Source of the DNA: Magnetominusculus dajiuhuensis
GTDB taxonomy: Bacteria; Nitrospirota; Thermodesulfovibrionia; Thermodesulfovibrionales; Magnetobacteriaceae
Reading direction: 5' to 3'
Length of the DNA: 6,562 nucleotides
Assembly: GCF_046044395.1 (NCBI RefSeq)
Contig: NZ_JBJUSG010000166.1
Coordinates: 1 to 6,562, forward strand
The notes below the pieces were generated by a model, which was not told the DNA's origin, searched no databases, and was given only the letters and a program-made list of their open reading frames with translations. Below are positions 1-6,560 of the stretch, one piece after another. Position 1 is the stretch's first letter, and every line of letters starts with the position of its first letter. Both the position numbers and the translations under genes were made by a program.

Positions 1-49
1 GGGATGCCCTCGCAGGGAAATCAACGGGTGTAGTTATTTAGACGCTTAC
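1..49 (-). repeat. Terminal inverted repeat, left copy; probable insertion-sequence end (IS66-like)
   Basis: These 49 bases are the exact reverse complement of 6512-6560, and identity stops abruptly at base 50. Read from the inner edge outward on the minus strand, the repeat starts GTAAGCGTCTAAATAAC. IS66-family elements are known to start with GTAA and often GTAAGCG, so the element body would lie to the left of the window. The repeat contains a short AGGG/CCCT palindrome. The 8 bases just inside (50-57, TTTTCTCT) do not match those inside the right copy. No transposase is visible, so the family assignment rests only on the terminal bases. It could also be another dispersed repeat at which the assembly stopped. 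Confidence 0.7.
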
Positions 50-74
50 TTTTCTCTATGTTGTTTGGGGATTG

Positions 75-413
75 TCACTCAGGATAACTGCTATAGTCTA
101 TCTGTATCCCGCAGTCGTTACAGTTTATGAACTCCTCTCCTTCGCACCTGACGTAGATAATCAGTCCGCAACTGCCACATACGACACGCAGACCGCCACT
201 GTCTCTTATGACTGCCGATGTTACCTGATGGCCTCTGATGGCAATTATGGAGATTGGGTACCGGCTTATAGTGAGGAGTGCTCCGCAGTGGCCACACTTG
301 TGTCCCTCTGCGCCGGGGGATATGACGTTATCAGTAACACAGTTTGGGCACAGTGCATGATAGCTATTGTCCAGTCCGTATCTCAGACAGTATTTGTCTA
401 TATTCAGTTCCAT
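75..413 (-). CDS. Small double zinc-ribbon protein of unknown function (112 aa)
   Basis: This is a 112-residue protein with four CxxC pairs: C22/C25, C40/C43, C79/C82 and C98/C101. The spacing gives two zinc ribbons, each with two cysteine pairs about 15 residues apart. The two halves look duplicated: the second knuckle of each reads CxxCGxxxxxSxYP (residues 40-53 and 98-111). There is no signal peptide or membrane segment, so it is probably cytoplasmic. Zinc binding is inferred from the cysteine pattern; such ribbons serve in nucleic-acid or protein binding, and I do not recognise a specific family. It starts with ATG 20 bases after the stop of the DHH gene on the same strand, so it is likely the second gene of that operon. 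No clear Shine-Dalgarno precedes it, which suggests coupling or weak translation. The stop lies 25 bases from the repeat edge. The plus-strand open frame over the same bases has no recognisable motif, whereas this frame has ordered cysteine pairs. Confidence 0.72.
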   Translation of the reverse strand: MELNIDKYCLRYGLDNSYHALCPNCVTDNVISPGAEGHKCGHCGALLTISRYPISIIAIRGHQVTSAVIRDSGGLRVVCGSCGLIIYVRCEGEEFINCNDCGIQIDYSSYPE

Positions 414-433
414 ATGATGGACATAGAAACAGA

Positions 434-1369
434 TTAACCGTCTTTGTTGATTTCGGTTATAAGTTCCTTCAATATGTCCTGAGCCTTGTCATTTTCTATC
501 TGACAGGTGCCCGCGTTAGCGTGTCCACCGCCGCCATACCTGAGCATCAACTCTCCGATGTTTGTTTTGGACGATCTGTTGACTATGGACTTACCGACAG
601 CAAAAACTGTGTTTTGCTTGTTTACTCCCCATAAGGTGTGGATGGAGATATTACATTGGGGATAGAGGGCATATATCATAAACCTGTTGCCGGGATAAAT
701 TATCTCCTCATTTAACAGATTCAGAACAACGAGGTTATCATGTACGGTTGCGCAGCGTTTTATCTGTTCCTTAAAACGTTCCTCATAGCCAAAATAGAGG
801 TCTATTCTTTCTTTGACGTCAGGCAGGGCGAGGATTTCGTCAATCTTGTGTCTTTTACAGTATGATATCAGTTCCATCATGAGGGCATAATTGGAGATTC
901 TGAAGTCTCTGAATCTGCCAAGGCCTGTACGCGAATCCATCAGGTAGTTTAAGAGCACCCATCCGTTAGGATGAAGTATTTCATCTGTGGTAAATTGGGC
1001 GGAATCACCCTTGTCCACAGCCTCCATTATGTCCTTCGATATTTCTTTAAATTTACTGTCCCCGCCAAAGTAATCATAAACGACCCTGGCCGCGGAGGGA
1101 GCTTCGGGGTGAATAATGTGGTTGTCTTTCTTACCAACTCTGATTGTCTCACTTGAGTGGTGGTCGAAAGCAAGGTAAACGCCATGCACATAAGGCAGGT
1201 TGGTGGTAATGTCCCTGCCGGTTATTTCTATCTTGCCGTCTTGCATGTCTTTTGGGTGGACGAATTTTATATCGTCAATCAGGTCAATTTCATTTAACAA
1301 AACCGCACAAACCAGTCCATCGAAATCGCTTCTTGTTACCAGTCTATACTTGTCTCCCCCTTCTGGCAT
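434..1369 (-). CDS. DHH/DHHA1-family phosphoesterase (exopolyphosphatase/oligoribonuclease-like)
   Basis: This 311-residue cytoplasmic protein belongs to the DHH superfamily of metal-dependent phosphoesterases, which cleave polyphosphate, short oligonucleotides or cyclic-dinucleotide products. Motif I is SDFDGLVCA with D15 and D17, and the name-giving DHH is D69-H70-H71 in AFDHHSSE. D53 in GRDITTN may be a further metal ligand. The C-terminal DHHA1 substrate-binding domain ends in YGGGGHANAG (residues 278-287, H283). The length is normal for the NrnA-like/exopolyphosphatase-related group, so it looks intact. The ATG is well supported: a GGAGG sits 6 bases upstream, behind a sigma-70-like promoter. 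The zinc-ribbon gene follows 20 bases downstream. The exact substrate (polyphosphate, nanoRNA, pApA or other) cannot be told from the sequence, so no gene symbol is given. Confidence 0.9.
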   Translation of the reverse strand: MPEGGDKYRLVTRSDFDGLVCAVLLNEIDLIDDIKFVHPKDMQDGKIEITGRDITTNLPYVHGVYLAFDHHSSETIRVGKKDNHIIHPEAPSAARVVYDYFGGDSKFKEISKDIMEAVDKGDSAQFTTDEILHPNGWVLLNYLMDSRTGLGRFRDFRISNYALMMELISYCKRHKIDEILALPDVKERIDLYFGYEERFKEQIKRCATVHDNLVVLNLLNEEIIYPGNRFMIYALYPQCNISIHTLWGVNKQNTVFAVGKSIVNRSSKTNIGELMLRYGGGGHANAGTCQIENDKAQDILKELITEINKDG

Positions 1370-1370
1370 T

Positions 1371-1380
1371 TTTAACCTCC
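1371..1380 (-). promoter_or_regulatory. Strong Shine-Dalgarno of the DHH gene
   Basis: On the minus strand GGAGG (1376-1380) is followed by TTAAAA and then the ATG at 1369. The near-consensus site and 6-base spacing fix the start of the DHH phosphoesterase. Confidence 0.8.
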
Positions 1381-1397
1381 ATCAAGTATTTATAGTA

Positions 1398-1427
1398 ATT
1401 ATTGTCTTTGATATGAGTTTTTGTCAA
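1398..1427 (-). promoter_or_regulatory. Sigma-70-like promoter for the DHH/zinc-ribbon operon
   Basis: On the minus strand a perfect -35 hexamer TTGACA (1427-1422) is followed by an 18-base spacer and AATAAT (1403-1398), a five-of-six match to the -10 consensus. Transcription would begin near 1391, giving a leader of about 20 bases that ends in the GGAGG ribosome site. The surrounding DNA is AT-rich. The prediction is by pattern only; no operator is evident beyond the nearby G-rich stretch. Confidence 0.65.
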
Positions 1428-1459
1428 TATGTATGTAAAAATATCTCATCAGGCATCCT

Positions 1460-1488
1460 CCCCCAATCCCTTTTCCCCGACCAGCCCC
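1460..1488 (-). other. Putative G-quadruplex motif in the divergent control region
   Basis: The minus strand carries four consecutive G runs, GGGG-GGGG-GGG-GGGGG, separated by loops of 6, 4 and 3 bases. This fits the canonical G3+N1-7 quadruplex rule. It lies upstream of the -35 box of the minus-strand operon and at or just before the 5' end of the plus-strand operon. The plus-strand complement is a C-rich stretch that could form an i-motif. Whether it folds or regulates either operon is not shown by the sequence. Confidence 0.5.
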
Positions 1489-1489
1489 T

Positions 1490-2563
1490 TTGGTAATATT
1501 GATTTATTGGCTGGCTTTCCTTTACGATAGAGTATTGCTGAGTTTATTTGAGGTAGGTGAATCTTTTATAACCAGGATAAGGGCGTTCATTATGCTGGCA
1601 GTTGTGCTTATAGTTGCACTGATGGCCTCGCCGCCGGTCTGGGGCGAGGGCGAGGGTGGGCTGAAGGGGGCGTCTTTTGTCCCTCAGTGGGTTCCTCAGG
1701 CGCAGTTTGCCGGCTATTACGTGGCATTCGATAAGGGGATATATAAAAAATATGGCATAGATTTAAAGATCATCACCGGCGGCCCCGAGAATCCGCCAAC
1801 CTCGCTGCTTGATAATGGGACTGCTGATTTTGCCTCTGTATGGCTTTCAACCGCTATTAATTCACGGGCACATGGACAAAAACTGGTCAATATCGCCCAA
1901 ATCATAAGGCGTACCTCGCAGATGCTGGTCGCCAGAAAAAAGAGCGGCATCACTACCCCGCAGGACCTAAACGGCAAAAAGGTGAGCATCTGGAGCGGGG
2001 ACTCCTCTATTCAGGGCCTTGCCTTTATTAAAAAATATAATCTTACAGTAAAAATAGTAACTCAGTCCCCTACAGTAAACCTCTTCATGCGCGGGGCGGT
2101 TGACGCTGCCTCAGCCATGTTGTATAACGAATATCATACGATGTTAAACTCCGGGCTTGACTCTGATGAGCTTATGACGTTTTCTTTCTACGAACACGGG
2201 GTGAATTTCCCAGAGGACGGCCTGTATGTATCTGAGGAGAAGTTCGCGGCTGACCCGGAGCTGTGCTGCGCCTTTGCGCGGGCATCCATTGAGGGTTGGC
2301 TCTATGCCTTCGCGCACACGGATGAGGCCATTGATATTGTGATGAAATATATGTTTAAGGCACATGTCCCGTCCAACACTGCCCATCAGAGGTGGATGCT
2401 CGCTAAGATGAGAGATTTGATAATCCCTGACAATGATACCGCCCATATCGGCATATTGCGGCAAGAAGACTATGAACGCACGGCGGCTGAACTTAAGGCG
2501 GACGGCCTGATAGAAACAATTCCAGAATTCAATTCGTTTTATAAGAACTGTGTTAAAAAATAG
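1490..2563 (+). CDS. NMT1/THI5-like periplasmic solute-binding protein
   Basis: This is an exported substrate-binding protein of the NMT1/THI5-like (ThiY, SsuA-related) class, which normally delivers pyrimidines, sulfonates, nitrate or similar small molecules to an ABC importer. The hallmark block at residues 64-92 includes QWVPQAQFAGYYVAFDKGIY and KYGIDL. TADFAS and the LNGKKVSIW segment (about residues 155-167) are also typical of the fold. Residues 29-52 form a signal peptide: R29 and R31, a hydrophobic core of about residues 32-46, and possible cleavage after VWG (50-52). The start is uncertain: TTG 1490 gives the longest frame, TTG 1535 keeps the charged n-region, and ATG 1592 has an AAGGG eight bases upstream but loses both arginines. 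No permease or ATPase gene is adjacent. Its 3' end overlaps the phosphatase gene by 14 bases, so it may act as a sensor partner rather than a transport component. The ligand is unknown. Confidence 0.85.
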   Translation: MVILIYWLAFLYDRVLLSLFEVGESFITRIRAFIMLAVVLIVALMASPPVWGEGEGGLKGASFVPQWVPQAQFAGYYVAFDKGIYKKYGIDLKIITGGPENPPTSLLDNGTADFASVWLSTAINSRAHGQKLVNIAQIIRRTSQMLVARKKSGITTPQDLNGKKVSIWSGDSSIQGLAFIKKYNLTVKIVTQSPTVNLFMRGAVDAASAMLYNEYHTMLNSGLDSDELMTFSFYEHGVNFPEDGLYVSEEKFAADPELCCAFARASIEGWLYAFAHTDEAIDIVMKYMFKAHVPSNTAHQRWMLAKMRDLIIPDNDTAHIGILRQEDYERTAAELKADGLIETIPEFNSFYKNCVKK

Positions 2564-4523
2564 AGGCATAACCTTTAAGCTCATCTTTTTGCTCCTTACG
2601 GGCAGCACATTGATACTTGCCCTGATCTTTAAATATAACTACGAACTGACAAAAAAGATAATTTTAAGGACCGCCGAAGACAACGCCAAGCACATTGCAA
2701 CCATAGCCGTCAACAAGATAGAAGGTGTGCTGAATATCGTTGAGCGCGTCAATAAAAACACTGTCAGTTACATGGAAAGCATTGACGAAACGAAGGATGA
2801 CGTAAAGGCGAGACTGCGTCATGTACTGCAAAATAATCATGAGATATACGGCGCGACAGTTGCCTATGAACCTTATACTCTTGACAAAAACCTGAAATAT
2901 TTTGGCTCCTATTATTTCAGAAGAGACGGCGCTTTGAAGTTTATAAATTTCGGCAGTGAAAAAGACAACTATTTTAACCAGGACTGGTATCAAATCCCGA
3001 TTGAGCTTGGAAAACCCGTGTGGAGTGAACCATATTTTGACCCCGACGCCGAAATAATCGAGTCAACATACAGTGTACCGTTTAGAGACAATGCCACTGG
3101 AGAGAACTATATCGGCATCATGGCAACCGATGTGGATTTAAATTGGCTTCACGAGACGGTTGCCTCCGTAAAGATGTTCAAAACCGGATACGCCTTTCTG
3201 ATCTCAAAAAATGGCACTATTGTCACGCACCCTAATAAAGAACTAATAATGAACGAAAGCATATTCAGCATTGCCGAAACAAGGGCAGACAAGAAACTGC
3301 GCGAAATAGGCAAGGCCATGATAAGAGGCGAGACGGGGTTTAAGCAAATCGACAGCTTTGGCCCGGTCAACAAATCCAAAAAATCACAGAAAGCGTGGTT
3401 GTTTTATATGCCGCTGAAGTCGGAGGGCTGGGCGCTTGGTTTAGTTGTGCCGGACGAAGAGCTGCTTGCCGACATCGTGACACTGCATGAAAAAGATAGC
3501 TTGATAGCGTTGCTGGGGGTGTTGATTCTTACCATTTTTATCGCCTCGATTTCCGCTTCGATAACACGCCCGCTGAGAAGACTTGCCTCCGCCACAAAAG
3601 ACATGGCTAACGGCAACCTCGACGATTGCAAGTTGCCTCATGCCGAAACTAAAGACGAAATCGGAGCCCTTACAAACTCGTTTATCTACATGAAAAGCGC
3701 CCTTAAGGAATATATCAGGGAATTGACCGAGGCCACGCGGGCAAAGGAACAAATAGTGAGCGAACTAAAGATTGCCCACGATATTCAAATGAGTTTTTTG
3801 ATTAAACTATTTCCGCCGTTTCCCGACAGGGCTGATTTAGACTTATTCGCCACAATCATGCCCGCGAAAGAGGTCGGAGGGGATTTTTATGACTTCTTTT
3901 TTATTGATGACACGCACCTGTGTTTTCTCATAGCGGATGTATCCGGCAAGGGGGTGCCAGCGTCACTGTTTATGGCAATGACCAAGACGTTGCTAAAGGC
4001 GCAGACCTCAGTTGGGTTGTCTCCCAACAAAATACTCTCCGACGTTAATGGAAAACTGGCAAAAGACAACAACGTCAATATGTTTGTGACAATCTTTTTC
4101 GGCATTTTAGACACCGAATCCGGCGTGGTAGAGTTCGCCAACGGTGGACATAACCCGCCGCTGCTATACAAAAAAGACACGGCGGAGCTTATACCTTTAG
4201 AGTGCGCCGGCGTTGTCGTAGGGATTATGGAGGAAGACATCATGTTTGACAAGGGAACGATTACAATGCAAAGCGGCGACTTTATCCTCATGTACACGGA
4301 TGGCGTGACTGAGGGCATTAATGAAAAGGATGAGGAATTCGGCGAGGAAAGGCTAAACCGCCTGATTGTGGAAAACCACGACAAGCCAATAAAGGAGTTT
4401 ATCACGCTGATAAACGAGGCGGTAAAGCAATTCTCTAATGGACAGCCGCAGTTTGACGACATTACGTTAATGATATTAAAATATGAGGGCGTAGACAACG
4501 CTACCCACAAGGAGAAACCATGA
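2550..4523 (+). CDS. Membrane sensor phosphatase: dCache - HAMP - PP2C (SpoIIE/RsbU-like)
   Basis: This 657-residue inner-membrane protein probably dephosphorylates a Ser/Thr-phosphorylated STAS antagonist in response to an external signal. TM1 is at about residues 9-27. An extracytoplasmic dCache-type sensor spans about 30-300, with DWY (145-147) and VWSEPYFD (157-164) as typical landmarks. TM2 is at about 316-336, HAMP at about 337-390, and a helical linker at about 385-412 ends in the IQ segment. The SpoIIE-type PP2C domain runs from about 430 to 644. Its catalytic signatures are all present: GGDFYD (D445), DVSGKG (D463), NGGHN (531-535), YTDGVTE (D584) and FDDITL (D637), so it should be active. 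It starts with GTG inside the end of the binding-protein gene, with only a weak purine stretch upstream, consistent with translational coupling. Its stop overlaps the STAS start as ATGA. The signal ligand is unknown. Confidence 0.93.
   Translation: MLKNRGITFKLIFLLLTGSTLILALIFKYNYELTKKIILRTAEDNAKHIATIAVNKIEGVLNIVERVNKNTVSYMESIDETKDDVKARLRHVLQNNHEIYGATVAYEPYTLDKNLKYFGSYYFRRDGALKFINFGSEKDNYFNQDWYQIPIELGKPVWSEPYFDPDAEIIESTYSVPFRDNATGENYIGIMATDVDLNWLHETVASVKMFKTGYAFLISKNGTIVTHPNKELIMNESIFSIAETRADKKLREIGKAMIRGETGFKQIDSFGPVNKSKKSQKAWLFYMPLKSEGWALGLVVPDEELLADIVTLHEKDSLIALLGVLILTIFIASISASITRPLRRLASATKDMANGNLDDCKLPHAETKDEIGALTNSFIYMKSALKEYIRELTEATRAKEQIVSELKIAHDIQMSFLIKLFPPFPDRADLDLFATIMPAKEVGGDFYDFFFIDDTHLCFLIADVSGKGVPASLFMAMTKTLLKAQTSVGLSPNKILSDVNGKLAKDNNVNMFVTIFFGILDTESGVVEFANGGHNPPLLYKKDTAELIPLECAGVVVGIMEEDIMFDKGTITMQSGDFILMYTDGVTEGINEKDEEFGEERLNRLIVENHDKPIKEFITLINEAVKQFSNGQPQFDDITLMILKYEGVDNATHKEKP
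4509..4519 (+). promoter_or_regulatory. Shine-Dalgarno of the STAS gene, inside the phosphatase 3' end
   Basis: AAGGAG lies five bases before the ATG at 4520, within the last codons of the phosphatase gene. With the ATGA stop-start overlap it fixes the STAS start and indicates coupled translation. Confidence 0.75.
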
Positions 4524-4858
4524 ATATATCAATACGGCAGCAAAGCGGTGAAATCGCGGTAGCCATAATAAGCGGGCGCATAGATACGGTTGCCGCCCCG
4601 GTAATTGAGAAAGAGATACAGGATGCCATCGCTGGCGGTAAGAATAAGATAGTCATTGATTTATCGGGGTCGGACTACATAAGCAGCGGCGGCCTGCGGG
4701 TGCTTCTTGGGACGGCGAAGGATTTAAAGGCCAAAGGCGGGGATTTGCGTCTGTGCGGGTTGACCACCAATGTGATGAAGATATTCAAACTGGCCGGATT
4801 CACAAAGGTATTTACTATCTGCGAAACAGAGACCGAAGCGATACAGAGCCTTTCGTAG
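4520..4858 (+). CDS. STAS-domain anti-sigma factor antagonist (RsbV/SpoIIAA-like)
   Basis: This is a 112-residue single-domain STAS protein of the usual length for RsbV/SpoIIAA. In partner switching such a protein, when unphosphorylated, binds a kinase/anti-sigma factor and frees its sigma factor; phosphorylation of a serine blocks this. The conserved loop is IDLSGSDYISSGGLRVLLG (residues 46-64). By alignment with SpoIIAA DSSG, S55 is the likely phosphorylated serine, with S56 beside it. Position 54 is Ile where SpoIIAA has Asp, which is common in other STAS proteins. The ATG overlaps the stop of the phosphatase gene by four bases, so this protein is the obvious substrate of that phosphatase (inference from gene order). 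No RsbW-type kinase is encoded in the window, so the binding partner must lie elsewhere or be of another kind. Confidence 0.92.
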   Translation: MNISIRQQSGEIAVAIISGRIDTVAAPVIEKEIQDAIAGGKNKIVIDLSGSDYISSGGLRVLLGTAKDLKAKGGDLRLCGLTTNVMKIFKLAGFTKVFTICETETEAIQSLS

Positions 4859-4864
4859 AGCCGG

Positions 4865-6247
4865 TTGTTTGGCCTGTGGATAAGATTGTTTATAGATAGG
4901 ATTAAAGACACTATCGGGAAATACTCGATGCTGTGCGACGGTGACACGGTAATTGTCGGGCTTTCGGGCGGGGCGGACTCTGTGACGTTGCTTCACGTCC
5001 TGAGGGGGCTTGATTTGAGCCTGAGCCTCTGCGCCGTCTACATAGACCATGGGCTTAGGCCCGCTGAGACACCGCACGAAGTGGAATTCTGCGCGAGTTT
5101 GTGCAAGGGCATTGGGGTGTCCTTTTGCCATGAACAGATTTCCCTCCCACCCAAAATAATAGCAAACACACAGGATACGTTAAGAGAACTACGGTATGAA
5201 ATCCTTGAGAAGATGGCATATGAGCGTGGGGCAGTCAGAATTGCCCTCGGCCACAACAAGGACGACCAGGCCGAGACCGTCCTGTTGAATTTCTTACGGG
5301 GAAGCGCCCTGTCGGGCCTTGGAGGAATCCCCCCCTGCAGGGGAAAGATAATAAGGCCGCTGATTGAGACAACGAGGGTGGATATAGAAAAATACCTTGA
5401 TTCAAATGGCCTTACATTCGTCACAGACTCGTCGAATCTGACACAGAAATATAAGCGCAACAAGGTTCGCCTTACGCTGCTGCCTGCCCTGAAGGCATAT
5501 AACCCAAACATTGTGGATACGTTATCAAGAAACGCCGACATCATAAGGGATGAAAATAGCTACATGGAAAGGGTTGCGATTAAAAAAACCATGACCCTGA
5601 TAAGCCGCAAGTCCGACCAGCGGGTTGAACTATTCCTGTCGCCGCTTCAGACCATTGAAAAGTCTGTCCTCAGAAGGGTTCTAAAAACTGCCCTTAGTTC
5701 GGTTGATACACTCAAGGGCATAGGCGCGGTGCATATTGACGACATTATTGGATTGGTAAATAACGCCGCCACCGGCGCTTCAATTCGTTTGCCAAAAGGG
5801 ATAAGGACCATCAAAGGCTATTCCATTTTGACCATAACGAAGGAGGATAAACCCGCGCAAATTAATACATACGCCTTAAACACACCCGGAGAGCTGGCCG
5901 TCAAAGAGGCCAGGGTTGTGATAAGGGCAACTCTGACAGGCGCGGCAGAAGACGCTCCAGACAAGCGAAGCACAATCGTAGACGGTGAACGCCTGATTAA
6001 CCCATTGACCGTGAGGGGGCGATGCAACGGGGACTTTTTTTATCCTCTGGGATTTGGCAAGAGAAAAAAGGTGCAGGATTTCTTTGTTGACGAGAAGGTG
6101 TCAAAGGATGAGCGAGACAGTGTGCCGCTTATCTATTCAGGCGGTGATTTGGTCTGGATAGCCGGCATGAGAGGCGACGAGAGGTTTAGACCGACGGCAG
6201 AGACGAAGATATTCGTCAAACTTGAGCTGCTGCAAATGAAGACGTAA
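4865..6247 (+). CDS. tilS: tRNA(Ile)-lysidine synthase
   Basis: TilS uses ATP and lysine to convert C34 of the tRNA-Ile CAU anticodon to lysidine, so that the tRNA reads AUA and is charged with isoleucine. It is cytoplasmic and normally essential. The N-terminal PP-loop ATPase shows SGGADS (34-39), DHGLR (61-65), GHNKDDQAET (129-138), LRGS (144-147), RPLIETTR (164-171), DSSN (188-191) and RNKVR (198-202). A C-terminal TilS domain follows at about 380-455 with GDFFYPLGFGKRKKVQDFF. The 460 residues match full-length TilS. The longest frame starts at TTG 4865, six bases after the STAS stop. TTG 4886 gives an N-terminus closer to other TilS proteins, and ATG 4928 is probably too short. It is the last gene of the apparent plus-strand operon and ends 12 bases from the convergent small gene. 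Confidence 0.95.
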   Translation: MFGLWIRLFIDRIKDTIGKYSMLCDGDTVIVGLSGGADSVTLLHVLRGLDLSLSLCAVYIDHGLRPAETPHEVEFCASLCKGIGVSFCHEQISLPPKIIANTQDTLRELRYEILEKMAYERGAVRIALGHNKDDQAETVLLNFLRGSALSGLGGIPPCRGKIIRPLIETTRVDIEKYLDSNGLTFVTDSSNLTQKYKRNKVRLTLLPALKAYNPNIVDTLSRNADIIRDENSYMERVAIKKTMTLISRKSDQRVELFLSPLQTIEKSVLRRVLKTALSSVDTLKGIGAVHIDDIIGLVNNAATGASIRLPKGIRTIKGYSILTITKEDKPAQINTYALNTPGELAVKEARVVIRATLTGAAEDAPDKRSTIVDGERLINPLTVRGRCNGDFFYPLGFGKRKKVQDFFVDEKVSKDERDSVPLIYSGGDLVWIAGMRGDERFRPTAETKIFVKLELLQMKT

Positions 6248-6259
6248 TTTGCGGCGTTG

Positions 6260-6454
6260 TCATTGCTCCATAACCCGCTGTATTGCCCACATTAGCCGTT
6301 CATGTGTCCAGCCAAGCTCCTCAGCACATTTGACTATCTTCTCATAGACAAGGCGCTCATGCGCGTCCAAGATTGCCGCGCCTCCATTGATTACCTTTCT
6401 AAGCACCCCACGGTCTGCCTGATGCAGGATGTCGTATATTTCATTGGCGTTCAT
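6260..6454 (-). CDS. Small hypothetical protein (64 aa), possibly 5'-truncated by the flanking repeat
   Basis: This is a 64-residue, mostly helical, charged protein that I do not recognise. It has no cysteine pairs, signal peptide or membrane segment. The ATG at 6454 has a GGAG about 13 bases upstream, which is rather distant. The frame stays open upstream of the ATG for 19 codons, exactly to the repeat edge at 6511, and then through the repeat to a TAG at the window end. No ATG, GTG or TTG occurs in that extension. It may therefore be either an intact small gene or the 3' remnant of a longer gene cut by insertion of the flanking element. It converges on tilS with a 12-base gap and no visible terminator hairpin between them. 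Confidence 0.5.
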   Translation of the reverse strand: MNANEIYDILHQADRGVLRKVINGGAAILDAHERLVYEKIVKCAEELGWTHERLMWAIQRVMEQ

Positions 6455-6511
6455 TGAGGATATTAATCTCCGCTCTAACCTACCATATCTTCCAGCATTT
6501 CCGTAATATCC

Positions 6512-6560
6512 GTAAGCGTCTAAATAACTACACCCGTTGATTTCCCTGCGAGGGCATCCC
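6512..6560 (+). repeat. Terminal inverted repeat, right copy; probable insertion-sequence end (IS66-like)
   Basis: These 49 bases are identical to the reverse complement of 1-49, with two further bases (TA) before the window ends. The inner edge begins GTAAGCGTC, the start typical of IS66-family termini, so the element body would lie to the right. Identity over 49 bases is longer than the usual imperfect IS66 terminal repeats of about 15-30 bases. This suggests the same end of the same element is present on both sides, that is, two copies in inverted orientation. The inner 8-base flank (6504-6511, TAATATCC) differs from the left flank, so the two ends are not the two sides of one simple insertion. 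Confidence 0.7.

Noticed and set aside
72..437. Plus-strand open frame (121 aa) opposite the zinc-ribbon gene
   Set aside because: It shows no motif, while the minus-strand frame has four ordered CxxC pairs and sits in an operon context.
3887..4510. Long minus-strand open frame (207 aa) opposite the phosphatase gene
   Set aside because: It is antisense to the catalytic PP2C domain, rich in Ser and Pro without any family motif, and is explained as a shadow of the conserved coding frame.
5332..5343. Perfect 12-base palindrome CCCCTGCAGGGG
   Set aside because: It lies within the coding sequence of tilS in the segment encoding PPCRGK and has no loop or U-tract, so a chance palindrome is the simplest explanation.
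6241..6262. Possible bidirectional terminator between tilS and the convergent small gene
   Set aside because: Only 12 bases separate the stops and I see no hairpin with a T-tract on either strand.
50..6511. Both ends being the two sides of a single insertion-sequence copy
   Set aside because: The inner flanking octamers (TTTTCTCT and TAATATCC) do not match as a target duplication would, and 49 identical bases exceed usual IS66 terminal repeats.
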